A DNA stretch of 64,000 nt from Trichobilharzia regenti (Eukaryota; Platyhelminthes; Trematoda; Strigeidida; Schistosomatidae). Positions 1 to 10,701 of the stretch are shown here, one piece after another. The position numbers and the translations under genes are program-made. Every line of letters begins with the position of its first letter. The first letter of the stretch is position 1. The stretch covers positions 44,454,352 to 44,518,351 of the forward strand of contig OX235270.1 of NCBI GenBank assembly GCA_944472135.2, written 5' to 3'. The notes under the pieces are model-generated. The model had not been told where the DNA came from. It did no database searches and saw only the letters and a program-made list of their open reading frames with translations.

Positions 1-8
1 GAGCTGAT

Positions 9-205
9 GCGTCGGTGGCACAGTGGTTAGGACTCTCGCCGACCACGCACACGGTCCGGGGTTCGAGCCCACGCCGACGCACACCTGATATCTATGGTCG
101 GCCTGCGAATTTTGGGCTACCGATATCCACGCTGAAAATTCCACACTTGTACCAAAAATACGGTGTGGAGTCAAGCTGTAATCAAAAATAAAATAAATAA
201 ATTAG
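9..205 (+). repeat. tRNA-headed SINE, body type S1
   Basis: A pol III type head is visible: A-box-like TGGCACAGTGG at 16-26 and B-box GGTTCGAGCCC at 60-70. A unique body follows, ending in CTGTAATCAAAAATAAA and an A-rich tail. Matching copies lie at 15453 (plus), 9790 (minus) and, lacking the head, at 48008. The head resembles a tRNA but is followed by a non-tRNA body, so it is a SINE and not a tRNA gene. Confidence 0.8.
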
Positions 206-778
206 TTAGAGAACCATTGGAAAATCAGCTGGGAGTACTGGACAGCTGCTTCGCCCTAATTTGGGACTCTTCAGCAGTATGCACCCACCGGGATTCGTAG
301 TTAAAAACTACATGACAATGCAGATATCAGGTAAAAGTTAGTAATTTATAGTCAATTTGCCGTAACTTAATTTCCTTAGTTTTTTATAAACTTCTAACCA
401 CAGTTTTGATTACTACAGTTGTCCCACTGTTAAATCTTCCTTTATTTACTATATGTACGCTACTATTGTGGACGGACTAATATCACTACTGTACCTGGCT
501 TTGTACAAAACTGTGTGAATTCAAGCTGTTATACTTCAGAGATAAGAGCATAAAAGTGTAAGACAAAAATTTACAGAATTTTCAGAATCTGGACGATAAG
601 AAGGAATGAATACACCTGAACCATTGTTAATGATTTTAACTCGTGTTAGCAATAGTCTTCAATGCATAATTCTTAAATCATAGGGAATCGAAGAGGGTGA
701 TTTTCACCTGTGTGCATAGTTTAAGCCCAAATTTGTGTCATACATAGAAAAAGGATGGAAAATATAATAATCACTTAC
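206..778. other. Non-coding stretch downstream of CoREST-like exon 5
   Basis: No exon, RNA or repeat is recognisable here. It is probably the next intron of the CoREST-like gene, because exon 5 at 779-932 ends in a donor site and the second SANT domain has not yet appeared. That exon is expected to the left of the window. Confidence 0.4.
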
Positions 779-932
779 GTCAATCTGTTCATGGAGTTCT
801 TCGTTTATATTTTGTAAATAGGATAATTCTGTCTCTTTTTCTTGAAGTAACTGATCACTGGTCATATTTAGAAATGATAAAAACTCTTCATGGTCATAAT
901 ATGCACCACTGGGGAGACTGTGTCCTTTACCT
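779..932 (-). CDS. RCOR: CoREST/RCOR-like corepressor, exon 5 (linker helix)
   Basis: This 154-nt internal exon has an acceptor (TTTCTATGTACTTGCAG) just right of 932 and a donor GAC/GTAAGT left of 779. It starts with one base that completes the split lysine codon of exon 4 and ends in phase 0. The roughly 51 residues have the pattern LPSGAYYDHEEF followed by a helical stretch with ETELSYL and NINEEL. In CoREST proteins an LPxGxY motif and a coiled-coil-prone helix lie between the two SANT domains, and this region binds the demethylase LSD1. The splice-phase match and domain order support membership of the same gene. The exon alone would be hard to identify; the assignment rests mainly on exons 2 and 3. 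Confidence 0.65.
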
Positions 933-1224
933 CTGCAAGTACATAGAAAGAGTGGTGGTTTATGAGCGGGATTATGTAAAGCACTCAAATTATGAGCTAG
1001 TTCCATTCGTGACAATCATAATATTAACACTGATTTCCTTGTCGACTACACTACAAAAAATGTGTCAAACGAAACCACCTAGGCTATGATCAGAATAAAA
1101 GCGAAATTACCAGTTACGTATGATAAAAAGTTTTCAGAGCTTTACAACTTACAGAAAAACCGAATAATCGAATTTATTGAAAACTGTGTAAGACAAAGCC
1201 TAGCTAATTCTCCTTGTTCATTTT

Positions 1225-1952
1225 AGCTATGTTAGATTGTAAAATAAAACCAATAGAAGAAGGCGAACTACACACTAGTGTTTATAGAAAACCAATTCAT
1301 TCTAACAGATATTTAGACTTCTCTAATTCATCCCATCCGTTAACTGTTAACGCAACCTTAGTTAAGTGTTTAACAAACCGAGCAGTAGCACTATGTACTA
1401 CAAGAAAACACCTAAATGATGAACTAAAACAGACAGAAGAGGAGTTGGTGTTCAATAACTATCCTTTAAAATTCATTAGGAAGATTGAAAAAGGCCAAAC
1501 GAAAAATAAAAATAATTGTGGAACTAGTAATAATAACGCAAATAAGAGAGAATACAAGTCATCTACAGTTATACCATATAAAGAGGGGACATCTGAGACA
1601 CTCCCTGCGTAGGATTCTAAATAAAGCAGGAATTAGGGTGGCATTTAAACCCTTCTACAAACTCACTCAGGGACAAGCTGTGTAGGTTAAAAGACCCTAT
1701 AGGTTGACCCAATTAGACAAAATAATATAATTTACACAACACCCTGCAATGACTGTGAGCTAAGTCAACTACATAGGTCAAACTAGTAGGTCAGGGGTAG
1801 TCAGATTGTCGGAACATAAGAATTTAGCTAAGGTAAGAATGGTTGACCCTGAAAAGATAAGTAATTTAGAAGAAAGCTCAGCAATTGCACTGCATGGATG
1901 CATTAACACCCAACCACACTATAGGGTGGGTGGGAGAGGGTTGAAATTCTAA
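1225..1952 (+). pseudogene. PLE reverse transcriptase C-terminus plus GIY-YIG endonuclease, frameshifted
   Basis: The RT end shows the PLE block TSVYRKPIHSNRYLDF and a following helix region with LVFNNYPLKFIRK. Near 1607 the frame shifts; RRILNKAGIRVAFKPFY continues in another frame. The endonuclease has IYTTPCNDCELS with its CxxC pair, then a further frameshift, then YIGQTSRS, RLSEHKNLA and an end at GGRGLKF. In PLEs the RT copies RNA and the GIY-YIG nuclease nicks the target. The RT fingers and palm, including the catalytic aspartates, are missing, so this copy cannot be active. Confidence 0.8.
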
Positions 1953-2002
1953 AAAGTAATCTAGGTAGGTAGAGAGAGAGGTTGATTACTGAATCCTTGA
2001 TT

Positions 2003-2010
2003 ATCGAGTC
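2003..2010. repeat. 8-bp target duplication ATCGAGTC, left
   Basis: ATCGAGTC at 2003-2010 recurs at 2892-2899, directly flanking the inverted repeats of the Merlin copy. PLE copies B and C carry the site once, without an insertion. Eight to nine bp is the known target duplication size of Merlin elements. Confidence 0.9.
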
Positions 2011-2891
2011 GGCAAAGTTAAACTTTCGACACCACTAACAACCAATCAGCAAACGACCTTGAGCGGACCAGTCACATTAAAGAGGCATATATGATGAATG
2101 GAAATGTATATTTGTAGAAAAAAGCATAAAATAGAGAATAAAAAAGTTACATGGGATATCTTTCTCGAACAAGTGAGAGAAAAATCTCCCAGTTTAGCAT
2201 GGGACTGTCAATGGAGAAGTTACACCATATCCTGTACAAATATTCATCCAAATGACCATAAATGAGATCCATTTATAGCCCTTATCCTATTTTTCAACCT
2301 GCCCCAAAATCTTTCAATAGAATTTGTATGTGTCCTCGTAACGGGATCCACAAAATCACTTGAATGGTTGACTGTATGATGAATATATCCCAGAGATGAC
2401 AGTGAATTGTAGCCTTTCCACTCGTCGGTGTGTATAATTGACCCCCGCTTAACAAGTCTGGTAATAATAGGTATAAGAGTAGTTGCTTTTCTATCTGCTA
2501 TCCTTAGGGAGAGAAGCGACCTAGCGAAAAAAGTTCCTACGAAATATTACAATTATCAGCTTACTCTCTCTAGCGTTATTAGGCTTCAAACATATAGCAC
2601 AACGATGAACAAACCCATCAGTTGATTTGGTATAGCTTTGTAAAGTCATGATACCACCACACAAACAAATTCGCTCTTTCCGGCGCAACTCAAATCCAGG
2701 GAATACTGGAAAATGCTAAAAACCTCGAATTGCAACAATAGCTTTGTAAGGTCACGCATTAGAAATGAATCAAGCGCTATACAACATTGAACTGCGTTCG
2801 TGAACCTTATTGGATAATTCGACATCGTTCGTGAATCTCATTGGATAACTCGCTGATTGGTAGTTAGTGGTGTCGAAAGTTTAACTTCGCC
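2011..2891 (-). mobile_element. Merlin DNA transposon, nested in PLE copy A
   Basis: The 881-bp element has terminal inverted repeats of about 40 bp. The left end begins GGCAAAGTTAAACTTTCGAC; the right end is its complement with two mismatches. An 8-bp target duplication flanks it. A transposase relic is encoded on the minus strand. The centre of the transposase gene is deleted, so the element is probably non-autonomous. Confidence 0.9.
2225..2690 (-). pseudogene. Merlin (IS1595-type) transposase, internally deleted
   Basis: The minus strand encodes an N-terminal zinc-ribbon-like piece (ICLCGG ... HRCAICLK) and, after a gap, the C-terminal half of a DDE transposase. Recognisable parts are TLIPIITRLV, IHTDEWKGYNSLSSLGYIHH and THTNSIERFWGRLKNR. 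The second catalytic aspartate (HTDEW) and the glutamate (SIERFW) are present. The segment expected to carry the first catalytic aspartate is missing between the two pieces, and a frame break follows. The family excises and inserts DNA at 8-9 bp staggered cuts. This copy is most likely inactive. Confidence 0.85.
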
Positions 2892-2994
2892 ATCGAGTCT
2901 ACACCAAACACATGCAAAATGGAAAATACTACTGCCAGTCAAATCAAGTGAAAAATAATGGAACTATATAAATGAAGTTAGGAAGTCGTTTGAA

Positions 2995-3044
2995 TACCTT
3001 GATATGATTATGAGCAATAAATTGTGCTCGAAACGTCATCAGTA
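2995..3044 (+). ncRNA. Hammerhead-like motif in PLE copy A tail
   Basis: A possible fold has stem I (TACCTTGAT pairing imperfectly with ATCAGTA), stem II GAGC/GCTC closing a 10-nt loop, then GAAACGTC. The first core box is ATGATTA instead of CTGATGA, with one extra T before stem II. PLEs are known to encode minimal hammerhead ribozymes. Whether this variant cleaves is unknown. Confidence 0.4.
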
Positions 3045-3215
3045 AACATTACTGTATAACACTGTGAGACTTTATCAAAACAAAAATTTACCCATAATGG
3101 AATTATACTCTACCACAGTGCACAAGATTTATTAGTTTTGAATTTCTCAAGAGGCTTTAATCTGAAATGATTTAGCAAATAGATTGAACTATAATTATCA
3201 GATGTACACAGAAAA

Positions 3216-3234
3216 AATATATATATATATATAT
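3216..3234. repeat. (AT)n microsatellite
   Basis: A short AT dinucleotide run just downstream of PLE copy A. Confidence 0.9.
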
Positions 3235-3589
3235 CACGCGATGAAAAATCCTTTACATCCCATCAACTACGACGCATTGTTATAATTAGCGTGTTTAATC
3301 ATAATTTTAGGAGAAAAAACAACATTACAGTTATGTAATCACAATCACACTAATAGCAGTAAAATGGATAATAGTGAATATCTATCCTGTTATGAAGACA
3401 TTTAATCAATTCTAATTAATTAAACGTCAATATTCAGTGGTGATAATTTAAAGTTGAACTAACAATTATTTATTCAAATGAACTGTAGTCAAGATTTGAC
3501 AGAATAGTTCTATAATATTTGGGCGCCGAGTGAGAAGTAGACATTTGTAAAAAATTATATTTGTAAAATCTCAGCGATATTGAAATGAG

Positions 3590-3641
3590 TAATTCCAACG
3601 TTTCGTTCGGCAATCTGGTCCGAACTTCTTCAGGGAAATTA
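3590..3641 (-). ncRNA. Hammerhead-like ribozyme motif, left arm
   Basis: Inverted copy of the motif at 4858-4909, with the same boxes and stems: CTGAAGA, stem II GTTCGG/CCGAAC, GAAA, ACGT. See that entry for details. Confidence 0.5.
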
Positions 3642-4857
3642 ATCGAAATTAACATAACAGGTTTATATATAAAAGGAACATCTTTAGTTTTTAAAAAACT
3701 TTGTCCAATCATGATTTATAAAACAAATATTAACACAAGTATAATAAACAAAATTGTACGAGTTGTGATCAAAATTTGACCTCAGACTTACAAATATTGA
3801 TCTACCTTTGTTAAACACTTTAAACACAGTGTGTATATATGTGTGTGTGAGCGGGTAAACAGTTGTAAAACAATGTCTTAACGTCTACATGAGTATATAT
3901 AGACAGTCAGGAACTTTGACCTAGTATTATTAGTTAGTGATACATACCCATCCTTATTTATTAGTCAGGATTTCCTATGCGTCAGCTAACATCACACCTT
4001 CATGTCGGTTCAAACTGTTAGTATCTAGAATTTTATGATTAGACGTATTTTCGAAATTATGGTGTTTAGGATTAGAGTTTAGTTGAAGCACCCTGTCAAA
4101 CTTATTACTTTGTCTTCTTTCTGAAAATTGAGCTGCTTTATTCGACCTACTGAAGTTGTCAGGTGACTGGACAGCTACGAATTTAGGATACGCATTCTGC
4201 TGCAGACAACGGAGAGTGGAAACACGATGATTGTGCCAATTACATAGTTTCTTTGTTAATTTAATTCGATTACAAAATAAATCAAATGAACTGTAGTCAA
4301 GATTTGACAGAATAGTTCTAAATATTTGGGCGCCGAGTGAGAAGTAGACATTTGTAAAAAAAGCAGCTCAATTTTCAGAAAGAAGACAAAGTAATAAGTT
4401 TGACAGGGTGCTTCAACTAAACTCTAATCCTAAACACCATAATTTCGAAAATACGTCTAATCATAAAATTCTAGATACTAACAGTTTGAACCGACATGAA
4501 GGTGTGATGTTAGCTGACGCATAGGAAATCCTGACTAATAAATAAGGATGGGTATGTATCACTAACTAATAATACTAGGTCAAAGTTCCTGACTGTCTAT
4601 ATCTACTTATGGAGACGTTAAGACATCGTTTTACAACTGTTTATCCGCACACACACGCACACATACACACTGTGTTTAAAGTGTTTAACAAAGGTAGATC
4701 AATATTTGTAAGTCTGAGGTCAAATTTTGATCACAACTCGTACAATTTTGTTTATTATACTTGTGTTAATATTTGTTTTATAAATCATGATTGGACAAAG
4801 TTTTTTAAAAACTAAAGATGTTCCTTTTATATATAAACCTGTTATGTTAATTTCGAT

Positions 4858-4909
4858 TAATTTCCCTGAAGAAGTTCGGACCAGATTGCCGAACGAAACG
4901 TTGGAATTA
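4858..4909 (+). ncRNA. Hammerhead-like ribozyme motif, right arm
   Basis: The core box CTGAAGA (4866-4872) matches CUGANGA. One extra A follows, then stem II GTTCGG (4874-4879) with CCGAAC (4889-4894), then GAAA (4895-4898). Stem III is the minimal palindrome ACGT (4898-4901). Stem I pairs TAATTTCC (4858-4865) with GGAATTA (4903-4909) as seven pairs with one bulge. Cleavage would follow the GTT at 4902. Short, palindromic stem III is typical of PLE hammerheads, which are thought to act as dimers. The extra A between box and stem II is unusual, and activity is not shown. Confidence 0.5.
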
Positions 4910-5254
4910 CTCATTTCAATATCGCTGAGATTTTACAAATATAATTTTTTACAAATTATTTATTCAATTGACAGTCTAAGTGGTAAAAAGAGAGTAAACT
5001 GCCCAAGTTTCATACTTATATGTAAGATGAAGAAGCCGGGCGGACGGGCAGATGTGGAAATGGAAACAACAAGAAACAGAAATATCACTTCAATAAGCGA
5101 CTATTACAAAAATCACAAGAAAACTTCACCGGTACGCCATGTTGATGTGTAACATAACATGGTATGATATGAGACATATTGAGAACATTTTTGTGTTCAA
5201 CGTTTAAACATCCTCCATTAAAGCTAAATAATGAAGTTGGATTAAAATTTGAAC

Positions 5255-5561
5255 CCGAATAGCTTAGTGGTAACATCTCTGACTACAGCACTTTGCGACG
5301 CTAGTTCGAATCTCAGAAGGGATATGAATTCCTTCAAGGTTGCAGATACGCCTTGCTGACTGGTGAGTGCCAACTAGCACGAAACCTAGGTACAAGGCTT
5401 CCTGTGGCCGATTGCCTCCAACCATCTAATATCATCAAATCAATGTGCGCTGTGATGGTGAGCTACCTAGAATGGTGGTCACATTACAAACCTGACTGAT
5501 AGAATTCAATCTGCACCAAAGAGAGGACTAGACACACCACGCTAGTTACTAGTGTCAAATC
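5255..5561 (+). repeat. tRNA-headed SINE, type S3
   Basis: The 307-bp insertion is flanked by the 11-bp duplication AAAATTTGAAC (5244-5254 and 5562-5572). The head has A-box-like TAGCTTAGTGGTAAC and B-box-like AGTTCGAATCTC. The body is unrelated to S1 and S2. A-box, B-box and clean target duplication support a SINE mobilised by LINE machinery. Confidence 0.8.
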
Positions 5562-5678
5562 AAAATTTGAACAAACTGTTTCGTAAACACTAGACATTAA
5601 GTGAAAAAGAGACTTATTTGAAAATTATTTTTGTTTAAATCTCAGAAAGAATCAAACGATGAAATTATTAATTGCAAT

Positions 5679-5911
5679 TTTTTTCCTTCACGTTCCCAGT
5701 GGAACATTGGGCTTCAAGCTAGTGGCTTGAAGTTTCTGTAGCAGTGTTTAATTTTACAGGACGGGGTTGCTAGACTCATGCCCAACCTTTCCTCTTTACC
5801 AGCTTTATTACTGGCTTAACGAGGTAAAGGAGTGCGTCCTGTGGCCGGGGATCGAACTCCGGACTATGTGCATGGTCAGCGAGCGTCCTAACCACTGTAC
5901 TACCGACGTAC
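5679..5911 (-). repeat. tRNA-headed SINE, body type S2
   Basis: Minus-strand SINE flanked by AATTGCAAT (5670-5678 and 5912-5920). Its tRNA-like head resembles that of S1, but the body is different, with a GAGGTAAAG motif and an end reading CACTGGGAACGTGAAGG plus poly-A. Copies lie at 8192 (minus) and 22393 (plus). Confidence 0.85.
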
Positions 5912-6369
5912 AATTGCAATATAACTGAGATTTATAAAAATATAATTTTTGAGTGTATACAACTGTTTATAATAAACACCGATAGAAAAGGTTAAACTAA
6001 ATCGATTGGAAGTAAATTCATCTAAAGAATAACTGGATAATATAATGATCAAGAGTAATGAATGAGTGATGAATGAAGGCAAGACGAAGACTTCAGTCAT
6101 CGCACGATTAATGTCAATGGCCTCTGGAAACAAACGCACGAGTTTGTGTTTCACCTTCGACCCATCGATTTACAGAAACTTCAGTGGGCCGAACAACCTT
6201 AGACCATCCTCAAATACTTACACCACAATAATTAGATGCCTTTGCTAATTCATCTACATAGTAAAACAGAACATAATATCGTTGATTTTTGATCTTTGAA
6301 ATCCTTGAAATTAGATATTATCCATACTGGAAAAAGTGGCAACCAAGAGTGCTGTGCTGGTATTGAGAT

Positions 6370-7510
6370 TTATGAAGAATATTTGAAATAATTATAATTG
6401 AAAGGGACATTGGGGAAATTAGATGTACTAATGGACTTAATCCTAACTCATTTCAGAGGCTCAGGGATTGACTTGTTACCATCGGGGAATAATCTCGTTG
6501 ACTTAGAATATGCAGACGATATAGTCCTTCTAGGCGACGACTCTGACAAAATGCAGAGTCTTCTGAACAACTTGAACTGCAATCTACGAATGTTTGGCAT
6601 GCGGTTCGCCCCGCCAAATGCAAGATAATGTTACAGGACTGGACTACACTGACTCCTAGTTTAGAAATAGGCAGTGAAGTGGTAAAGAACATTGACCACG
6701 TCACTTATTTGGGAAGTACCATCAGCCAGTGCCAACGGGTTGATCTCTGACGAAACCTCAGTACGGATACACAGGGCTAGCTTCGCATATGCCAGTTTAC
6801 GCAGTCTCTGGCGTAAACGAGATATCCGGCTATCGACCAAAGGGCGGGTGTACTGCTCATCAGTCCACTCAGTCCTCCATTATGGCTAGCTGTGAGACCA
6901 AGTCATTGAGAGTGGAAGACATGAAAAGATTAGCTGTCTTCGATCATAGGTGCCTGCGCTCTATCTCCCGTGTGAAGCGAGCAATATTCAGTTGAGGCAT
7001 CAAGTACTAGGTAAGGAGGGGAAATCAATCGACGAGGCTGTGAAATTACATCGATTGAGATGATTAGGACATGTTTTACGCGTGCATGCCTAGTCATCGC
7101 CTTCCTCGACAATGGGCAATGTTAGCTGATATAGGGTCAGGCAGGAAAAGAGTTAGTGGTGGTCAAACCAAAACATGGAAACAGTCAGTGAAATACACAA
7201 CAGCTAGTTTAAGTCAGTCACGTAGGAAGGTGTAGACTTCGTGGTTGGGGTCCTCGGGACGCTAAAAACCAATGGTTGGAAACAATTGGTGATATGGCTC
7301 AAAATCCTCGTTCTCAAGGGCGCAGATGCATCCGCTCCTTGTAACTTATGATTTCCAATGAAACTATATTGTTCTTCGTTATTACTATTCCTTTGTCTCA
7401 CACCTCTGTTTATTATCTCTGTCATGCATTTCTTTTACTTTCTTCTCTTGCTTTGTGTGCTACAAGGAGGGAGTGTGGCGACTTGGACTGGTGCACATCG
7501 ATGCAAAGTT
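6370..7510 (+). pseudogene. RTE-type LINE (SR2-like) reverse transcriptase C-terminus, decayed
   Basis: The RT palm is visible as LEYADDIVLLGDDSDKMQSL, with YADD at about 6509. The C-terminal domain follows in several frames: YLGSTISQ, RDIRLSTKGRVYC, SLRVEDMKRLAVFDHRCLRS and GWKQLVIWLK. This order is typical of schistosome RTE/SR2 elements. The region has several frameshifts and stops and lacks the endonuclease and RT fingers. Past 7345 the sequence matches the 3' ends of the deleted RTE copies at about 34.1 and 44.1 kb. Confidence 0.75.
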
Positions 7511-8191
7511 CTATGTCGAAAACAGACAGATAGACATTGGGTAAATAATACAAGGGAACTACAATATCTTCCATGATTTGATCGCTTCATGATGAGATAA
7601 TTCCTACGATGAGAAATAATTAATATCGGTCGCAAATGTTGTTCTGAACTATCTGAACGATTATCTTTGTAAATAGCCTAGACATAAATGTTTGGCATAC
7701 TTATTTGATGTCTGATTTTCTAAAATATGTAGTGATATTTCAACTGGTTTCCATATTTAGGGAAACAAAGTGAACAAGTTAGTAGCTTTGTGAATTCAAA
7801 TACCCCCTGCAAAAGCATGTGCTAGCTCCTACACAGATGATGACTGACTGTAAAGTGGGAACACATTTTTCAGAGCAGAACGCAGCGAGATTATTTGAAG
7901 AACTGTGGAAAATTTGAAGTCTCTGACCAACAGTTTCTTCGTAGATAAACGTTGCTGAACTCTACACAACTTCTGACTGCCTCAAAGAACAAACTCAGAA
8001 CAATATTTTAACAGAGAATTTTGCCGTAAAATTCTGCAACTCCAAGCAACTTATGATGCAGAACAATCTTGAGATAAATGACGCATTAGGAACTAATTGA
8101 CACAGTTACTTCATTCTTAAAATATGAAGGTATGATTATAGTACAAACGGGTGTTTACCAACTTCCAAATAAGTCAATACACTAAAATAAT

Positions 8192-8425
8192 TTTTTTCCT
8201 TCACGTTCCCCAGTGGAACATAGGGCTTCAAGTTAGTGGCTTGAAGTTTCTGTAGCAGTGTTTAATTTTACAAGACGGGGTCGCTAGACTCATGCCCAAC
8301 CTTTCCTCTTTACCAGCTTTATTACTGGCTTAACGAGGTAAAGGAGTGCGTCCTGTGGCCGGGGATCGAACTCCAGGCCATGTGCATGGCCGGTGAGCGT
8401 CCTAACCGCTATGCCACCGATGCAC
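8192..8425 (-). repeat. tRNA-headed SINE, body type S2
   Basis: Second S2 copy, flanked by ACACTAAAATAAT (8179-8191 and 8426-8438). Body and tRNA-like head match the copy at 5679-5911 closely. Confidence 0.85.
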
Positions 8426-9789
8426 ACACTAAAATAATAAATAAGTAAAATGCATTCCAGCTAGTCGTTGTTTATAACCTTATAAAAACTGCTGATGAAG
8501 CAATAGATCTTAGTTATTTTTATTTCATGCAGATGAGATGAACACAGACAGTCAGACTGATATTTTTGTCTAAAAAATAAATGACCTTAATATCACTATT
8601 GACATATATTCATCCCGCATCATTTAAAAATAAAATAAAAAGGTGGAAGTAACGTGAGACTGAATGCCTTAGCAACTTATGACTACAAACTGGTTACTAG
8701 ATGATAATTCTCTAGCTCAAGCAATTAGAACTCAGTTAATATACAGGCTACGGTAACATTCATTTGTCCAAGCTGAAATAGATAAAGCAGGATTTCTACC
8801 CAAAACCAGTTGGTTGAAAGTCAATTGGATATAAGATCTTTTACAGCACATTGTGTTAAACAGGTTATCAACCTATATGTATTATCCAACTTTAACAGAC
8901 TTACGAATACATGTAGCAGTTCACTTATTATCACATGTGGCCAGAGAACTTACACAATGGATTAAGATTGACTTTCACATTCAGTAATAAAAAATAACCG
9001 CATATCTGATGGTCAGAGGTGTTATATACGCCTAATTGTAAATCGATGTCATCTCACGTTGTTTTTTTTGTCCTAGCTTTAGTACATACATAGTAACCTT
9101 GTTACACAAGATACGACATGATAATTTTGTTTTATATAGATATTATACAATATAAAAATATTAATTCTATTGTTCCACTTTTAACACTGATGATAATTTT
9201 TTTTCTTTCAGGACATATATAACTTCGGTGGAGTCAGTTAGTAGTTCTCATTTTACGACGATTCATCTCACTGAATGATGAATTATCACTCGAACGTCAT
9301 ATTTCACGTATATTCAATCAATTGAAATGCATTTTGAAATACAAATTCTTGCAGATTATGGACTTTGTTATCTTAGCTTATGATGTTTCTTACAAATGTT
9401 CATAGACGTGAAACTTCGGTGAAGATTTCCACCTACTCGAAAGAAAGAGAGACGAGAAAATGACAAACGTTTTTCTTTTTCAAATAGTGCATACACTAAC
9501 CCCCTACTAGGAATAATGTTTAGTACACATTGGCACGAACCAGTTTCCTCTTTACAACAAATGAAATTTAAAGCACAATGTAGGAAACTGCAAAGCAACG
9601 TTATCGTGTCACTAGTCACAGAATCCACGTAAGCAACATGTTGCCAGGCTATTAAAATGAATTCGAATAAAAGTATATAAATGCTGGCTTATTCATAGCC
9701 CTGTCTTTTGAATAACAGCCGAATGGCAGTTAATTTCAGTCCAAATGATACAATCATGTTACTTGGCATAAACTAATTTTATTTTTTTA

Positions 9790-9976
9790 TTTTCTGATTA
9801 CAGCTTGATTCCACACTGTAGTTTTGGTACAAGTATGGAATTTTTAGCATGGATATCGGTAGCCTAAATCTTTCAGGCTAACCATAGATATCAGGTGTGC
9901 GTCGGTAGGGGATCGAATCTCGGACCATGTGCGTGGTCAGCGAGAGTCCTAACCACTATGCCACCCCACACACACG
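9790..9976 (-). repeat. tRNA-headed SINE, body type S1
   Basis: The minus strand carries the S1 body (CTGATATC region and CTGTAATCAG tail) and a tRNA-like head with B-box-like sequence near 9909. No convincing target duplication was found. Confidence 0.75.
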
Positions 9977-10189
9977 GTTAATACCACGATTCACAAAACT
10001 CAGTAGTTTTAAAGTGAATGGAGAGTTACCTTTATTATTGTATCAAAATCATGGAAACAGGGAAGTATGAACAATGATTGTGATAGTCGTTTTCCATCAG
10101 ATTAGCATCATTAATGTTCTAAAAATTAATCTTTTCAAAAAAAAAAATAAATAAACTGAAGGCAATAAAAAAATCGATGGAGAACTTAC

Positions 10190-10701
10190 TTTCCTTGACA
10201 TACTGAATCACTGTCATTTTGCGAGGATACTTCGGAGCTGCTTGTCTGAGAGTCATTTGTTGTAGGCATTGTGGTTGGACTCAAGTCATTGTCTAGTCTA
10301 ACAAAAGCTGATGAACCTTCGATTGGAGACGAGGGAGAAACATTTTGTGTAGATTTTTCAGGAGAATGAAGGATAATTGGTTTTTCGATAGACTGTGGTG
10401 AAGATAGCAATCCATTACCAAGTAACTCGGTAGCTTTTGAAGCACCAACCAAATTTACTAAAAATGATTTGATTTCACCCTCTAAAGGGTCTTCAATCAC
10501 TTCAGGTTTAGGAGTGTTAATTAGTGTTTCTTCTATAGATGAAGATTTTTGCCAGCGGCATGTAACTAAGCCGGCTCGAACAGCTCGAGAATAACACTGT
10601 TCAATCAGTTCATTATGATATTTACTTCTATTTCCTGCTTTGAAAGGTGCAGCTATAGAATAGTATAATGCACATATATCACCCATGTGACGACCGGGCA
10701 C
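10190..10701 (-). CDS. RCOR: CoREST/RCOR-like corepressor, exon 4 (end of SANT1 plus linker)
   Basis: This 512-nt internal exon has acceptor TTTTTTTCTCCACAG right of 10701 and donor GGAAA/GTAAGT left of 10190. It starts in phase 0 on a GTG valine codon, matching the phase-0 end of exon 3, and ends with two bases of a codon. The first residues, VPGRHMGDICALYYS, complete the third helix of a SANT domain; CoREST has a proline-containing loop and an FYYSW motif at this position. The rest is a basic then serine-, threonine- and proline-rich linker with no recognised fold. The product would act in the nucleus, as part of a histone deacetylase and demethylase complex. Confidence 0.8.

Larger units (their letters stand above)
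1225..3124 (+). mobile_element. Penelope-like element copy A, 5'-truncated, split by a Merlin
   Basis: The copy contains the end of a PLE reverse transcriptase, a GIY-YIG endonuclease and a 3' tail with a hammerhead-like motif. It is nearly identical to copy B at 13.5-14.5 kb on the other strand. A Merlin transposon at 2011-2891 interrupts it. Just upstream (about 1200-1224) lies a short inverted version of the sequence that precedes the same point in copy B, suggesting a fold-back at the 5' end. The tail resumes at 2892 and runs to about 3124 (CTACCACAGTGCACAAG). Confidence 0.8.
3478..4953. mobile_element. Palindromic PLE-derived element with two hammerhead-like motifs
   Basis: A 1476-bp unit is flanked by the 14-bp direct repeat AATTATTTATTCAA (3464-3477 and 4954-4967), which looks like a target duplication. 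Inside are two inverted arms of about 590 bp (about 3553-4140 and 4362-4953), a central spacer, and a direct repeat of about 76 bp at 3478-3553 and 4286-4361. Each arm carries a hammerhead-like motif, oriented outward. No coding region is convincing; open frames over the arms are by-products of the repeat. Repeated ends plus an inverted arm fit a PLE-style insertion, but no PLE protein is left, so the class is inferred. Confidence 0.65.
933..10189 (-). other. CoREST-like gene, intron 4 (about 9.3 kb, transposon-rich)
   Basis: The intron runs from donor AAA/GTAAGT (left of 10190) to the acceptor right of 932. It contains PLE copy A with a nested Merlin, the palindromic hammerhead-like element, three head-bearing SINEs of types S2 and S3, an RTE LINE relic and an S1 SINE. 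The stretches 933-1200, 3125-3460, 4970-5243, 5921-6369, 7511-8178 and 8439-9789 show nothing else clear. The exception is about 5920-5960, which resembles the outer end of the palindromic element at 3550-3600. Confidence 0.6.

Noticed and set aside
9..75. Possible tRNA gene
   Set aside because: A- and B-boxes are present, but no proper cloverleaf with acceptor stem could be drawn, and the same head recurs with different bodies. These are SINE heads.
3585..5152. Two identical predicted proteins on opposite strands (3585-3779 and 4720-4914, and the reverse pair)
   Set aside because: They are open frames over the inverted arms of the palindromic element and overlap the hammerhead-like motifs. 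No protein feature supports them.
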